A stretch of 64,000 nucleotides of DNA from Pterobdella sp. o SKG-2022 (lineage: Eukaryota; Annelida; Clitellata; Hirudinida; Piscicolidae): contig OZ038323.1 of assembly GCA_964035795.1 (NCBI GenBank), forward strand, positions 11,544,786 through 11,608,785. The letters run 5' to 3'. How positions within the stretch are numbered: position 1 is the first letter of the stretch; each line of letters starts with the position of its first letter. Positions 1-11,830 of the stretch are shown one piece after another. The notes under the pieces were generated by a model. The model did not search any database and was not told the origin of the DNA. It was given only the letters and a program-made list of their open reading frames with translations. The position numbers and the translations under genes are program-made.

Positions 1-2939
1 CGTATTTGATTCCAGAGTAGATCTCCTCAAAAAGGTTGATGTCTGGGTCGGGCAGGCTGGTGTTGTAGCAGATGTTATGTGGTGGTGTGAGCCTCCTAAT
101 GTTCGACTGAGAGCGGTTCATGTTTAAACAAGTATCACTTAACCTTGAAAACGTCACAAAGTTCAACAATGCTACAAAAAACTAGGAAGTAGTAGAACCT
201 GCTTGAGGCCAAGGGAAGTTAATTGTCCAGGATTGAGGGAAACGCCAGAGTCATCTGGGAAAGGCATCATGGCTTGCTCCAGTACCAGGAGTCTGTGTGG
301 GCGGGGGAGAAAGGCTTACATGATTCAAGCGAGTCAATTGATGGTTGATTTTTAATATGCTATGGTATAACATGAAGGAAATATATCATAGACTGTGAAG
401 CAATAGTTTTATTTCTGATGAATGTTAAAAATAATGAAGCATGACTTTTTATCAAATTTCAAAATGAAACCTGTATAAAAAAACAACAATACCCCGATAC
501 CCAATACCACAGATGGATACAAACCTGATACCAGCCATGTCATTCTGCTTACTGAGGTATTCAAACTGGTTGACATTCAGAACCATCGTAAGGCCTTGAG
601 GCATGTGTTGTTGTGATTGGATTTGTATTGATAATTCAAGTTTGCCTATACCCTTATACAACTACACATAAAACCAATGAAAATGCTTTATAAGCTACAA
701 ATAAACACCGTGTCTTCTGCCAGTTTTCGTAGCCATCTGCACCTCCTTGCCCCTTCCTGCGTTGAAGGTAAAACAGTTGCCATGCTGAGAATTGTGGATC
801 TGGTCAAAGTATCTGATGGAGCATTTCAAGGGTTCAGTGAAATATTAAATGTGTTCAAAGCTAATTCTGTTTTGTGATACTATTGTTAATAATACTACTC
901 TTAGATTATAATGTAGCTTTAATGTATATCTATCTTTTCTTTACTTCAACACTAATAATACTAAATGATACTATAGTTTAAAAACACGCTCACTTTTTGT
1001 CTTTGCAGTCAAACCCCTCAAAGGTGCAGTCAAGGACAAGATCTTCAAACTGGAAACCCATGTCGGCTTTCGTCTGAGCATCCATCCCTGCTATCAACTC
1101 TTGCAACGGTGTCTCCTTCAACTGATGGCGTTGTGTGCTTTGGTTAAGAGAAATATCTTTCAGATATAGTTTCTTTTTTACTTTTTACAGTATGAGTTTG
1201 TGAGAAGATTTAATAATTCTAAGATAAATATTTATAGCCTTTTCCAACTTAAAATAACAACTGCAACAACCTTCATCTCGATCTCCCTACTGAAGTCATG
1301 AGGGATGGGAAGAAGGGTGATGGCGCTTTCAGCAGATTTTGTGCCTGAATTGTTTGTATGCATATTTCTTATATGCAATTATCAATTCGTGACATATAAC
1401 TTACATGTATGAGAAGTTATAAAGATTGGCAATTTATGGCAGAAGATTGAAATTATTGGCATTTAAATTAATATTATATTTGGTATTTTTATGGGCTACA
1501 CTAACAGTTCTTATTTCCTTAAAACGCATAACTAAAATTATGCTTTCAAAATAAAGTTGTTTATTCAATAAATCTAAATGCGTTCGAAATTTTCATTGTT
1601 CAATCGTTAATCGTTTGAAATGCATGGTGATTCATAAATGCTTCGATACATAATGATTTATATTAAATTATGAGAATGATATACGACTAGTGGAATGAGG
1701 AGTTGTGATGGCAGAGTCGAGAGTTGTGTCATTGAACGTGGATGGTTCGAGTGGGCTTGAGAAGGAAGAAGAAATAAAAGAAGTCAAAAATGGAGAAGAA
1801 AAAGGTGATGACGTAGCAGAAAAGATTTGAGATGATGTGGTGGTGGGAAATGTTTTGGAGGGGCAAGTCTTGTCTTGATACTTGAAATCATTTTTCTCGC
1901 ATTTGCAACTGCTCTGTGGTTTAGTGGGAGAAAGTTTCAAAGTTAATGTTTAAATAATGAAACGATAGTTGAAAAAACTACCGGAAGGAAGTAGTTTTGG
2001 TTGAAACAACAGCTGCAACAACAGTCGGTAGATGATGGTTTTTGAGAGGAGATCGAAGCTATGAAAGTTCAGTGGGATTGCAAATGAAACGCAGGTATTG
2101 ATGAGCCAATTGAAATCGATTAGTAACACCAAACCTTGCACGGATCGTTTCACTCGATTGTGTGCTGACGTGGTGTTGTGTGTTGCATTGTTCACGTCGA
2201 AATAATATTCTAGAAACTTTGATTTTTTTATAGGACACATGTTACAAATGGTCACTGCTGGAAAAGCCAGCTGATTCACTGTTTTCACCTGGAATGATGA
2301 TACTCTTGTGAATGAGGGAAGATAAAGGTGGAAGAACACATGAAAGATATAGAATGATAAAGAAAAAAAATGAAAACGACAACGGAAAAAACATGAACAG
2401 AAATGAACCTTGATAAGTACATTGAAGCTGTAGGACAAGTAAGTCCCTACCAACTGACTCAAGTTGAAGCCAAGACCCACTACTGCCAACACCGTTAAAA
2501 GAGACCACCAACATTTTTTTATTCCTCCTGGTGGCGTTAGGGGTGAGGTGGTGGGTTAGATGGGTGAGTTAGCATGTTTATTGTTTTCAAAGAAGCTCAT
2601 ATGTTTTTCATGCTTCAATGATTACCGTCTTAATATAAACTTCTCGTTTAAACATTTTTTACCCTTTTTTTCCATCACGACAATATAACTAATATTACAA
2701 ACAACATCACCTCTGCTGTTGTGATAATGAGGCAAGCCAGTACAAGTGGTCCTTTCCTTGAGGGCAGTGAGAAGGTCATTTGATTGGAGAAGGGGTGCCT
2801 GGCTGTCTTCAAAATCTTCAGGGGTCATGAAAGAGTAGAAGTTGTCACATAAGCTTCCATTTCTGTCGCTTGGTTGCTTGTCTGTGACATCTGAAGCGTT
2901 TTTGATTGTTTTACTATTATCTAACGTGAAAATCTCCAT
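1..2939 (-). CDS. DEG/ENaC/ASIC-family sodium channel, 3' end beyond window
   Basis: Amiloride-sensitive-type cation channel subunit of the plasma membrane. Exons on the minus strand: 2711-2939 (ATG at 2939), 2409-2527, 2135-2288, 1271-1344, 994-1121, 709-812, 525-594, 199-292 and <1-106. All junction phases agree. Family landmarks in order: cytoplasmic segment ending TTCTGLPHY, TM1 (about WWSLLTVLAVVGLGF), FPAVTICN just after TM1, DLVLDCTFEGFDC, HGNCFTFN, GLTMVLNVNQFEYL, the PG of SLNPGQL, and RLTPPHNICYN. These match the extracellular thumb/palm order of the family. TM2 and the selectivity filter lie outside the window. An extra 30-base microexon around 1880-1910 would keep phase but is unproven. 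The gating His-Gly motif reads Thr-Gly, and an RVKR stretch follows the finger start. Subfamily (FaNaC, ASIC-like, pickpocket) cannot be decided. Confidence 0.9.
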
Positions 2940-5410
2940 CTTTGATGTTTTCGATTCGATGTTCAAGCTTTTGGAATATTCATTTTATTCAAGGAAGGTA
3001 TGAAAGCTGTTTGTGGTATCTATGTATTTAGCAGATCGATAACATCAATGCTATTTATTGCTATAGTTTTCGTCGCTTTCTCCACCAGATCGATGAACTT
3101 GATTGAGATTTTTTTGTTTTTCGTGCAAATTAATATTTTATCAAAATTTTTTATTCGAAAAATATCTTATTCAAAATAAAACTGAAGAATCGAAAAGGTA
3201 GTAAGAATTAAGAAAAACTTGGTTTGATTAGTTTCAAGTTAATCTTACATACAAGAAAGTTAATTAATGTAAAACAAAAAAAATTTTGAAATCTTATTGT
3301 TAAATAATAACTTCATTTTCTATTAAAAAAACACTAAAATTAGTGATTTTTGAAAATAAATCATTCTCAAACAATGAAAATTTTCTTAAAAATAGCAATA
3401 TAACATGAAAAAAAACTAATCAATATAAATTTTTTATAATAAATGCATCGAATGTTTGAAATATGTTTTCAAAAATATTTTGCGAATTGAATGTTTAGTA
3501 TAATTTTTCAACAAAAAAAGCGCTAAAAAATAAGCCATTGCTTTTGATATTAACAAATACTAGGTGCGTATTGATGTCTTGCTTTTCGCATTGTTTTATA
3601 AGAAAAGTATTGAATTTATAGTCATATTTCGAAAAATTCACACGTTTTATTTTAGTTTTTGAAATCTTAATCAAAGGTAAATTTTTTATTTTAACAAATA
3701 TATTTTTAAAAAGTATAATTTTACCAAGAGTCTAAATGTAACATTTATGAATTTTTCAAGGATATTTCTTTTATTGAGTATTATTAAAAAAAGGTTAAAC
3801 CAAAAACGGATGTTTGATACATCATTATCTGTCAAATTAAATTTAGTGGTAAACTATTCTAATATTTTGAAATAAGTTTTGTACATGCAAATATTATGTT
3901 GTCGTAATTTGAGAATCACTTTGGTTAATGAGAAAACAGACTTTAATTTTGATAACTGATACGTGAAAATTTTATCAGTTTTAATTTAAGTCTGAACTGA
4001 ACAGAACTTTTATTAAGAGTTTTCATGAATACGTTCAAATTGTTTTTCATCGAATTTTTCTATTCGTTTAAATTTTCTGTTGTGAATTTCAAAATGACTA
4101 GTTAATACTAAAGTAATCATAAACTAAAGCTTATGAGACATTTTTATAAATTTAGTTAACAATGAGTCCCAATAATTCCTCGATACGCATCTTTATCAAT
4201 TTTTCAATGTTGTCCATGTTTAATTTGAGAGAACATTTTGCTTGAATTTATTTTTTAATCCTCTTACATTGAAAGTTGAAACATTCATTGTAACTGTCAT
4301 AGATGTTTCCATTTAGGCTAATTTTATCAGAACTAGCACCACGTTAGAGGCAGGAATCGGAAAAGTACCTTGAAATAGTCATTTCAAAATACAACAGTGC
4401 TTGAAGAACTTTTTTTTAGATATTAATCGACTCTTCACCATAACTGCTTCATAAGATTTTCCAAACTTGAGTGCTGTTTTTGATTTTATTTGTTTATATG
4501 CTTATATAAGTATTAACATATTTATATTCTCATTGAAAGCATTTCTACACTTGTTTTTTACAATACTGTGGCAATAGGCAAAATTAAATGGAAATCAGAG
4601 ACTTAGTGGGAAATTCAGTTAGCAGGGACAAAAAGTCGATTGAGGTATGCTTTCAATAAATGAGGGTTAGGTAAATGCTGCATTTTGAGTTGTTTAAACA
4701 TTTAAGTAGTGATAAAATTGTATAATAAAAGTATTAACAAATATTTCAAACACCACTTGAGACTTAACTTAAATATCACCGTAGTCCATTGTAATTTTTC
4801 GGTGCATCAATTTATTTTTGTAGCAATAAAATTATTTCATAATCTAACATAATTCTGCATGTGAGCTGATGTAATATTTGTTGATGATGCCTCATTTGAA
4901 TTACTTACCAGTTATTTATATATTTTATTGGTCATTGAAATCCTTATTAACGTACATCAGACTCATTATATTTCACACTGGGGTATCAAATAATAAGCAA
5001 TATTGAATGGTTTAATAAACTTTAAATAGAACTTTATTTATTACAAAATAGCTTTTAAATGAAATTTTACAGCCATTATAGATGTGTCATATGATTTTCT
5101 AGTGACTTGCCTTGAGATCAAAAATGCATAGCTGTCAGTAAGAAATGTTTGACCTCAGCTTTGATTTAATAAAAATAAACTTTTGGTATTTAGTTTTGCA
5201 AATTCTAATTAGCTACAAATGCTAGCTTGATGTCAGTGCAATGAGATGCAAGGTGAAGAAACATGAGCACATTCTCAGGAATATGAAATTCCATGTCATT
5301 ATTTTATGCATTTTTAATGTTTGTTCAGACCATGATTCACAGTTTCTATTTTTATATAATAATTTTATTTCCAATTAATAACTGGCAACCATGTTTAACC
5401 TTTTTGATAC
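2940..5410. other. AT-rich intergenic spacer and presumed 5' flanks
   Basis: Very AT-rich sequence between the divergent starts of the channel gene and the glycosyltransferase gene, with A and T homopolymers. I see no coding exon, RNA gene or structured repeat. Confidence 0.6.
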
Positions 5411-6451
5411 ATGATAACAGTGAACAGCATCACTGCAACAACACAGGCAGCAATGAAGTCATCAGCCATGGTAATTTCTCAGTGGAGGAAAAGAGGATGC
5501 ATGTTCACATCTTTGTTCATTGGCTTCTGTCTCGGAGTTCTCACCAACTACTATGGCCTGCTCTTTGAAAACATCAGGATTGAGTTGTCAATAGATCCGC
5601 TGGAAAATTCCAACTCAAGCAGTTATGCTTCTCGCATCATGCAGAAATGGCCTCATCTATCCAAAAATGCTCTCCTTACTTTTGTCAGCAATGGAGATAG
5701 CTATGTTATCCCCAATATTGTCCATTTCATTTGGTTTGCAAAGCATGAAACAAAGGAGATGACTTTTTTAAACTTTATCAGCATTCTCAGTGCTTACAAG
5801 ATTCAGAAACCTGACACCATCTACTTGCATTGCAACCACCTTCCCTCAGGCCAATGGTGGGAAAGGTTATGGCAGGAGGTGCCCATTAGGTTGGTCTTCA
5901 AGGAGCCTCCCACCACCATCCATGGCCAGAAACTTCTGCACACATACCACCAGGGAGATGTGGCCAAGATGGAGGTGCTTTCTCAGTATGGGGGCATTTA
6001 TCTTGACTATGATGTCATTGTCCTTCACAGCTTCAACCCTCTGCGTAAGTTTGACGCTGTCATGGGCAAAGAAAAACCACCGAAGCTGAATGCTGGAGTT
6101 ATTCTGTCCAGCAAAAACTCCGTCTTTTTACAGTTGTTGAAACAATCATACAAAAACAACTACCGTCCATTGGACTGGGACTACAACTGTGCTCGACTGG
6201 CTTACAAAATCGCCATGAAGCGTCAAGACCTGGTGCACATTGAGCCTTTTGGGTTCACCACCCCTGACTGGGGAGATCGCCGCCTGTTGTGGAATGAGGC
6301 GATCGACTGGAGCAAGCTGTATGTGATGCATGTGATGGGACATTTTGACTGGAATGAGCACTCTCCTCAGAGCATCAAATCACAAAACAGCACTTTTGGT
6401 CAGGTGATGAGGTTCATATATTATGGCTCTGCTCAGCTGATCAGCACCTGA
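5411..6451 (+). CDS. GT32-like Golgi glycosyltransferase (DXD sugar-binding region)
   Basis: Intronless ORF of 346 residues. The N-terminus is short and basic (SQWRKRGCM) and is followed by a hydrophobic anchor near residues 30-48, giving a type II Golgi topology. The catalytic core carries the signatures of the DXD sugar-binding family (Gly_transf_sug): IPNIVHFIWFAK, HQGDVAKMEVLSQYGGIYLD with the DXD at residues 199-201 (D-Y-D), and LNAGVILSSKN downstream. The family includes alpha-1,4-galactosyl/N-acetylglucosaminyltransferases and OCH1-like enzymes that transfer sugars from nucleotide donors using the DXD metal site; donor and acceptor cannot be read here. Start choice: 5411 is the first ATG in frame; a second Met about 14 residues later is also possible. 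Lack of introns is unusual beside its neighbours. A T-rich 3' flank follows the stop. Confidence 0.88.
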   Translation: MITVNSITATTQAAMKSSAMVISQWRKRGCMFTSLFIGFCLGVLTNYYGLLFENIRIELSIDPLENSNSSSYASRIMQKWPHLSKNALLTFVSNGDSYVIPNIVHFIWFAKHETKEMTFLNFISILSAYKIQKPDTIYLHCNHLPSGQWWERLWQEVPIRLVFKEPPTTIHGQKLLHTYHQGDVAKMEVLSQYGGIYLDYDVIVLHSFNPLRKFDAVMGKEKPPKLNAGVILSSKNSVFLQLLKQSYKNNYRPLDWDYNCARLAYKIAMKRQDLVHIEPFGFTTPDWGDRRLLWNEAIDWSKLYVMHVMGHFDWNEHSPQSIKSQNSTFGQVMRFIYYGSAQLIST

Positions 6452-9367
6452 ACTCATTCTTTCGAGGATATGTGATGTCACTTTTCTTAAATTTTATTTT
6501 TTTAATTTAAAATAATCATGTTTAAATATTTTTGAAAATATTTTTTTTTTTTGTTGGCTATTTCACTTGTGCCTCTCGTTGGTGTTTTGTGCATCAACAC
6601 CATGATCTCTAGTCCTTTGAGCTTGCCTGCTGTATGTTACTATTCATTTAATCAACCAACCATGAAGGGCTTCCCCAAGTTGAAACTTTCATCCGTTACA
6701 ATGTTCAATCTTTATGAGTCCTTTGATGGTTCTTATATTTAAGAAATGATCTTTTCAATTATGTCACAATGTTCATCTTTTATACCCTATACATATATAT
6801 GTGCATTAATAAACGCGTGTTATCATTGCTTTGATAAGAAATTTAGAAGTATTGCAAAATTTTTGTAAAATTCTCAAACTCACTTGTAAGGAAAAGCTTC
6901 GTCATTTTAATATACATATAATTGAATAAATATAAATTATTTGATGTACAGTGGTTGTCACACTGTTTCATATAAGTATATATATGGCTCTGTCTCAAAT
7001 CATCTTACGCCGTTTTTTGTATTTATTTGGCTTAAAAAGCATGAACGATTGTTCAATACATTGTGATTTTGTACTAATCTAACTTGAGTGTATGCATGGC
7101 GCAGAAGTTTATTAGTAAAGATGTGCAAGCTTTTGTGTGGCTTCATAATAAGATCTCCGCACCCCCGCGTATTTGCTATCAAACCTTCAGTGCTGCGGCA
7201 TTCAGCGTTGGTGGAGACACGGCCCTAGATTGAAGCATATTTTTTAAATCTCTAATACGTTGCAATATTGTAAACGTCTCTGAAATATATTTCCATTTTA
7301 TCGATTATTTTTCAATATTATAAGTCTATATCAAAAATGCATTTCCTTTATAACGTTTATTAAATTTTTGTTTTTGAACTTAATCATGATAATACTCATC
7401 ATTGGCTACTTATCGATCTTGCTTTTTGACTTTATTTTGTACTTTGCAACGATATTTCGTATAAGATGTTCATTCATAATAATTTTTATCGATCAAATAT
7501 TAATCTCTTCATTTAGCTTTATTTGTATAGCTTAACTCTGTTCGCTTAAGCTTTGATTTCAATTTATTTTGTTATAGGTTGTGACAAATCTAAAACTTGG
7601 GCATTTTTATACTTCTAAAAATAGTTATAACGTCCATTCATATGACGCCTTTGAAAGTGGGCTTACGTAATTTATAACATAGCAGGGCATAGAACTTTAG
7701 GCCTCTCATTGTGAGTGTGCACCTTACTACAATGCACCATCAATAGGTTGGGTCACTTCAAATCTTTCTGTTTCCACCATGTTGGTCACAATGTGTACAT
7801 ATTATCATCTCTAACGTTTTAATATTTATTTTTCACAAGCGGAAATTCACTAATGAAGTTCAAATATATTTTATCATCAACTTGAGTCTCGAAGGCCTCT
7901 AGACTGCCTCTGCGGCAGAAACGATTGATAATGAAGGGTTTTGATGCGATTAGAAGAACCAGACTGAGTCTAGGGCTTTTGGGATAAAAAAAAAATATTT
8001 TTTGAGAATAATCTCTTGATTTTAATGGTTTTACCGTCTTTGATAGTAATATATTTTCATCAGAAATGTTTTGGTTTAAGGTGTCTTTATATTCAAACAT
8101 TTATGCGTGGTTCAAGATCTAATAAATCAAACAACTTAGTCACTTAATAATGACAAGAAATAAAAAAATTCTCGACACTTCAAAACATCGACTAGATTTT
8201 GATATGTTTATTAATTTTAAAAATTCAAATATAAAATAATGTGTATATATCGCCTCTACAAGTTTTACTCAAATTAAGTATTCCTTAGACAAGTCTTGAT
8301 TCAGAGCTTCTACCCACAACTCCTCTTCTTCTTTCACCCAATCAACCTCTCTCACAATAATTCACCTCTCCTCCTTCCACGACACGCCAATAACGCACTT
8401 TCCCCCAGGGGAACAAACGATAAAACAGCTGTTAATGTTATGACGATGGAATATAAAAATTAATGAAAATAACAAAAAGTGAGCTATTATTGGGAAATTT
8501 ATTCATATTTTTAACGATTAATACACAGTTTTAACGATTAATTTCATAATTTTAACGATTAATCTCATAATTTTAACGATTAATCTCATATTTATGATTA
8601 AAAAGATGACTCATTTTGCAAATCTCGCGATAATTAATATATCCTGAATTCGGCGACAAGTTTTAGGATACGCACAACTATAAATACCTCAAAGATGTCT
8701 TCTGGTAAAAGTTGTCTGGGTGACGTTTAGTTCATAACTTGCGTTGAAATGATCCAAGTTTGAATCCTCACTGTTACCTCAACAAAGATCTTTAATTTTA
8801 TACTGGAATTTCTATTTTGAGTTATTTCAATTTAAAATCCACAATTAATAATGATGATAAAAGTTGAAAAAATATATTAATTTGTTGTCTAAAGTTTAAA
8901 TTGATTATCCAACTGAGTCTTATTACTTATGCGGGCTCATAACGCGTATATGAAGTTCAAACAGCTAATTTCAATATTTGTTATGAGTTCAATATGTATG
9001 CAGAATTTCAATTTTTTTATTGCTCAGTTATTACTTTCCAATTTTTTCCAAAGTTTGTCTTAATACATTATGTAGAGCTTTACTTTTTTGAAAATTTTGA
9101 AAACTTTTTTAAAACCAAATATGTTCAAAACTTCATTATTGAAATCTCAACCGATTTATATAGATCCCCTAACGAGTAAAAGTGAATTTAATTCAAACTA
9201 ATTAAAACGTTTATTACATTACTGCTGTTTAATAGTTTCTCCGATTTTGATAACAATTTGGCAAAGAAACAACAAGCCTTTTTTCAACAACTAAGATTGA
9301 TTTTCTAAATCTATTTAATGTATTTTTTTGTATTTAAATATGAAATTCTAAAAGTGGATTTTGGATT
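6452..9367. other. AT-rich intergenic region
   Basis: No convincing exon. It contains a short tandem repeat (8507-8600) and two weak tRNA-like stretches (about 7672-7745 and 8708-8775) that fold too poorly to call genes. The rest is simple AT-rich sequence. Confidence 0.55.
8507..8600. repeat. Tandem repeat, about 21 bases x 4
   Basis: Four head-to-tail copies of a unit built on TTTTAACGATTAAT followed by a variable CTCATAA-like linker. The last two copies are nearly identical, the first is the most diverged. Confidence 0.85.
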
Positions 9368-11830
9368 TTAAAAGTGGAACAAGAAGCTATCACCAATGAT
9401 CCTAGTTTTATTTTCTTCTTCTTGTGATGGTATTCTCAGGCTTTCAAGCTTCCTCCCGAGACCTTCATCGGCATGCCTGGTGTTCAAGACGTTGCCATAG
9501 AAGGACTGGGGTTTTTTGGCTTGCTTATATTTCTTGTATTTGTTGAAATACCTGCTCAGCTTATTCTTGGGTGAAGTTTCAAAGCAATTCAAATCAGAAA
9601 AGACGCGTGTTACAGTCTTGTTTTTTTGCTTTTTCGTTTTGAGTAGTTCAAATGGAAAGCTACTCAAGAAGTCTGGGCTTGCTGGAGATAGAAAATCCCG
9701 TGTAGAATAAGGAAGAGTTCTTTTCTTTCTTTCTTTGAATACTATGTAAGAACCATCAGACGAAGTGCTTGGGTTCAAAATAGAAAAGCTTGAGCTTTTT
9801 TCAACAGCTTCTTCTAAAGATTCCCAATCAGGTGGTTCAATGAAATCATCTCTGAAGGAGATCTCATTGTTTTCCTCATCCGACAGTTGTGCATCGTACC
9901 GGTCACTCGGCTTCCTACTGGGTTGACGCTCGCCTGTGTTTCTTTCTTTAAATTTATGAGTTTTAGCTGATATTATTTAATTGTAAATCAATTTTTAAAA
10001 AAACTTGAATATTTATGGGCTTACCAGTCTTGTAAGCAAAGTTTTTCCTTCTATTCACTGATTTGGATCTTTGATGCCTCTGAAAAATAGTTACACTTCA
10101 TTACTGAGTTCAAATGCCACTGCAAAATTATCAACAAGAAAGTTAACTTTTTTTTTTTTTCTTGGACTCAAGCCATCGTTCATTATTCCTGCCAATGGTG
10201 CAATAAGCCTGTGAAACTCACCTCTTGCACCAGATTATAAATTATCGGGGAAGATTTAAAATATGGAACTCTGTTTCAGTTACTTATTTTGCTATTTATG
10301 ACGTACGTAACAAAATTTTATTTTTTTTAAAGTTTAAATTTGAAAATATTTTTCATTTTTCAGAACAACTAAAAAAACAATCTTCTCTGGTCATACGGTC
10401 TTCTGAAGTCCCTAAGCATGCCCACGAAAACTCCTGATGGCTTGAGAAAAGTACTTTGAAGACAGGTTTTTTAAGAAGACTTCTCAAATTTCAAAACTCT
10501 ATTTTTCAAGTAATATACCTGTGGAAGGGTCTTCTAGTCTGGTCAGCCTAGAATGGCATGTATTGGAAAGAACACGAAATGCTTATAAAGGTCTGAACGA
10601 AGTTTTTCGTAAAAAAAACTTCATAAAATGCTTATATTTGATAATTTAAGCTTGTCCAACAAGAAGTTTTGAGCACGATTAAATAAATCTTTTCACTGCT
10701 TTTGATGATTGATTGGCTTTAAAGTTTTTGACAAAAATGTAATTTCTTTGAAGATCTATTCACAAAAATAATTTTGAATGGAATACAAAAAAAATGAATA
10801 AAAATATTAAACAAGCAAAAAATTGTTCCAATCCTCATCTTTTCCCCATTTTTGCTCGCATCTGCAACATCTTCAACTTTTTCAAAAACCCATCTGACTC
10901 TTGTCGTCTCCCAAGTCGAAAATGCTCTCTATGGTATTTTGGGGGCTTCCCACGGTTGAAGAATCTTCTGCCAACACTGTTTCTCCTGGTATTGAACTTC
11001 AACTTGCTCCTCTCAAGTCGAAGTTTCTTTTTGTTGTCACTTCAGAATCGTCACTTTGCTCCAAGGATTCTGAGTTAGACAGTTTTGCCACACCATTCGG
11101 CCTCTCGTCGGAGTCCTCCGCAGCAAACAGGCGTTTAGGAGTGGGAGCAATGGTTTGCGACTTTTTGAGTTTTTTTAGACTTTCTGGAGTGGCTAGGAGA
11201 TACTTTTTTGGAGTGTTGAAATCGAAAAGTTTTTCTGGAAAAAGTTCGTCATTGTTTTCTGTTTCACTTTCGTATCCTGAATAATTGCCATCAGTCTCAC
11301 AAACAACTGGCCAATCAAAATTTGAGCTGTTGTTCAAGTGCCAAACCTTTTACATGACGTCAGAAACACAGGCAGTGCGCATGTCCTGTTCAAGTATTTT
11401 CTTCATTTTTCCCAACTTTATAGATATTTTGTTAGGTTAGAATAAAAAATATAAACTTAATGTTAGAGACAATCCGGGCACTGACTCTGGCAAGCAGACT
11501 CCCTCATCGGTGTGCATGCCTGCAAAATATTCGACCTTTAATAAAAATAAACTTCAAGTTTCATTTAATTTTAATGCAAGTTGCAACCTCGACTTTTCTG
11601 TAGACGGGGCCGAACAGACGAGAGACTCTCATCTTGTTCGACAAAATGATCAATAACTGGCGAGTTTCATTGAGGAGTTGCACTGATGTTGGTGAGGTGA
11701 AATTTATTTGTTTGAGGTTGACGTCACTAACAAAAGAAAAATATCTGTTACATAGAAATCATTTCAAAATTGTTCAAACAATAACAAGAAATCAAGGGTT
11801 TTGAAACTTACAAATCCACATTTTCCACTT
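9368..11830 (-). CDS. Uncharacterised multi-exon gene, Ser/Lys-rich protein (5' end unresolved)
   Basis: I do not recognise this protein. Well supported exons are 9368-9933 (last exon, stop at 9368, 188 codons) and 10025-10079, joined in phase through consensus GTAAGC and ACAG sites. An open block at 10999-11350 encodes an acidic Ser/Thr-Pro-rich stretch (FDFNTPKKYLLATPES, IAPTPKRLF). A further likely exon lies near 11603-11735, with a GTAAGT donor just upstream in the gene at about 11810. The C-terminal exon has an acidic start (RYDAQLSDEENNE), then RDFLSPASPDFL and a lysine-rich segment (NKYKKYKQAKK). Several TP and SP sites suggest a phosphorylated, possibly nuclear protein; this is inference. 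The joins between 10079 and 11600 are not settled, and no start codon is fixed. Confidence 0.45.

Noticed and set aside
1668..1940. Ser/Thr-rich ORF within the channel gene
   Set aside because: The frame cannot be joined in phase to the neighbouring conserved exons; most of it is probably intron. Only a 30-base microexon inside it is possible.
8504..8605. Regular repeats that could suggest a CRISPR-like array
   Set aside because: Units are head to tail without unique spacers, and this is a metazoan nuclear genome.
8708..8775. Possible tRNA with a seven-pair acceptor stem and a TTTGAATC T-loop
   Set aside because: The acceptor ends pair, but the T-stem and D-stem do not, so no cloverleaf forms.
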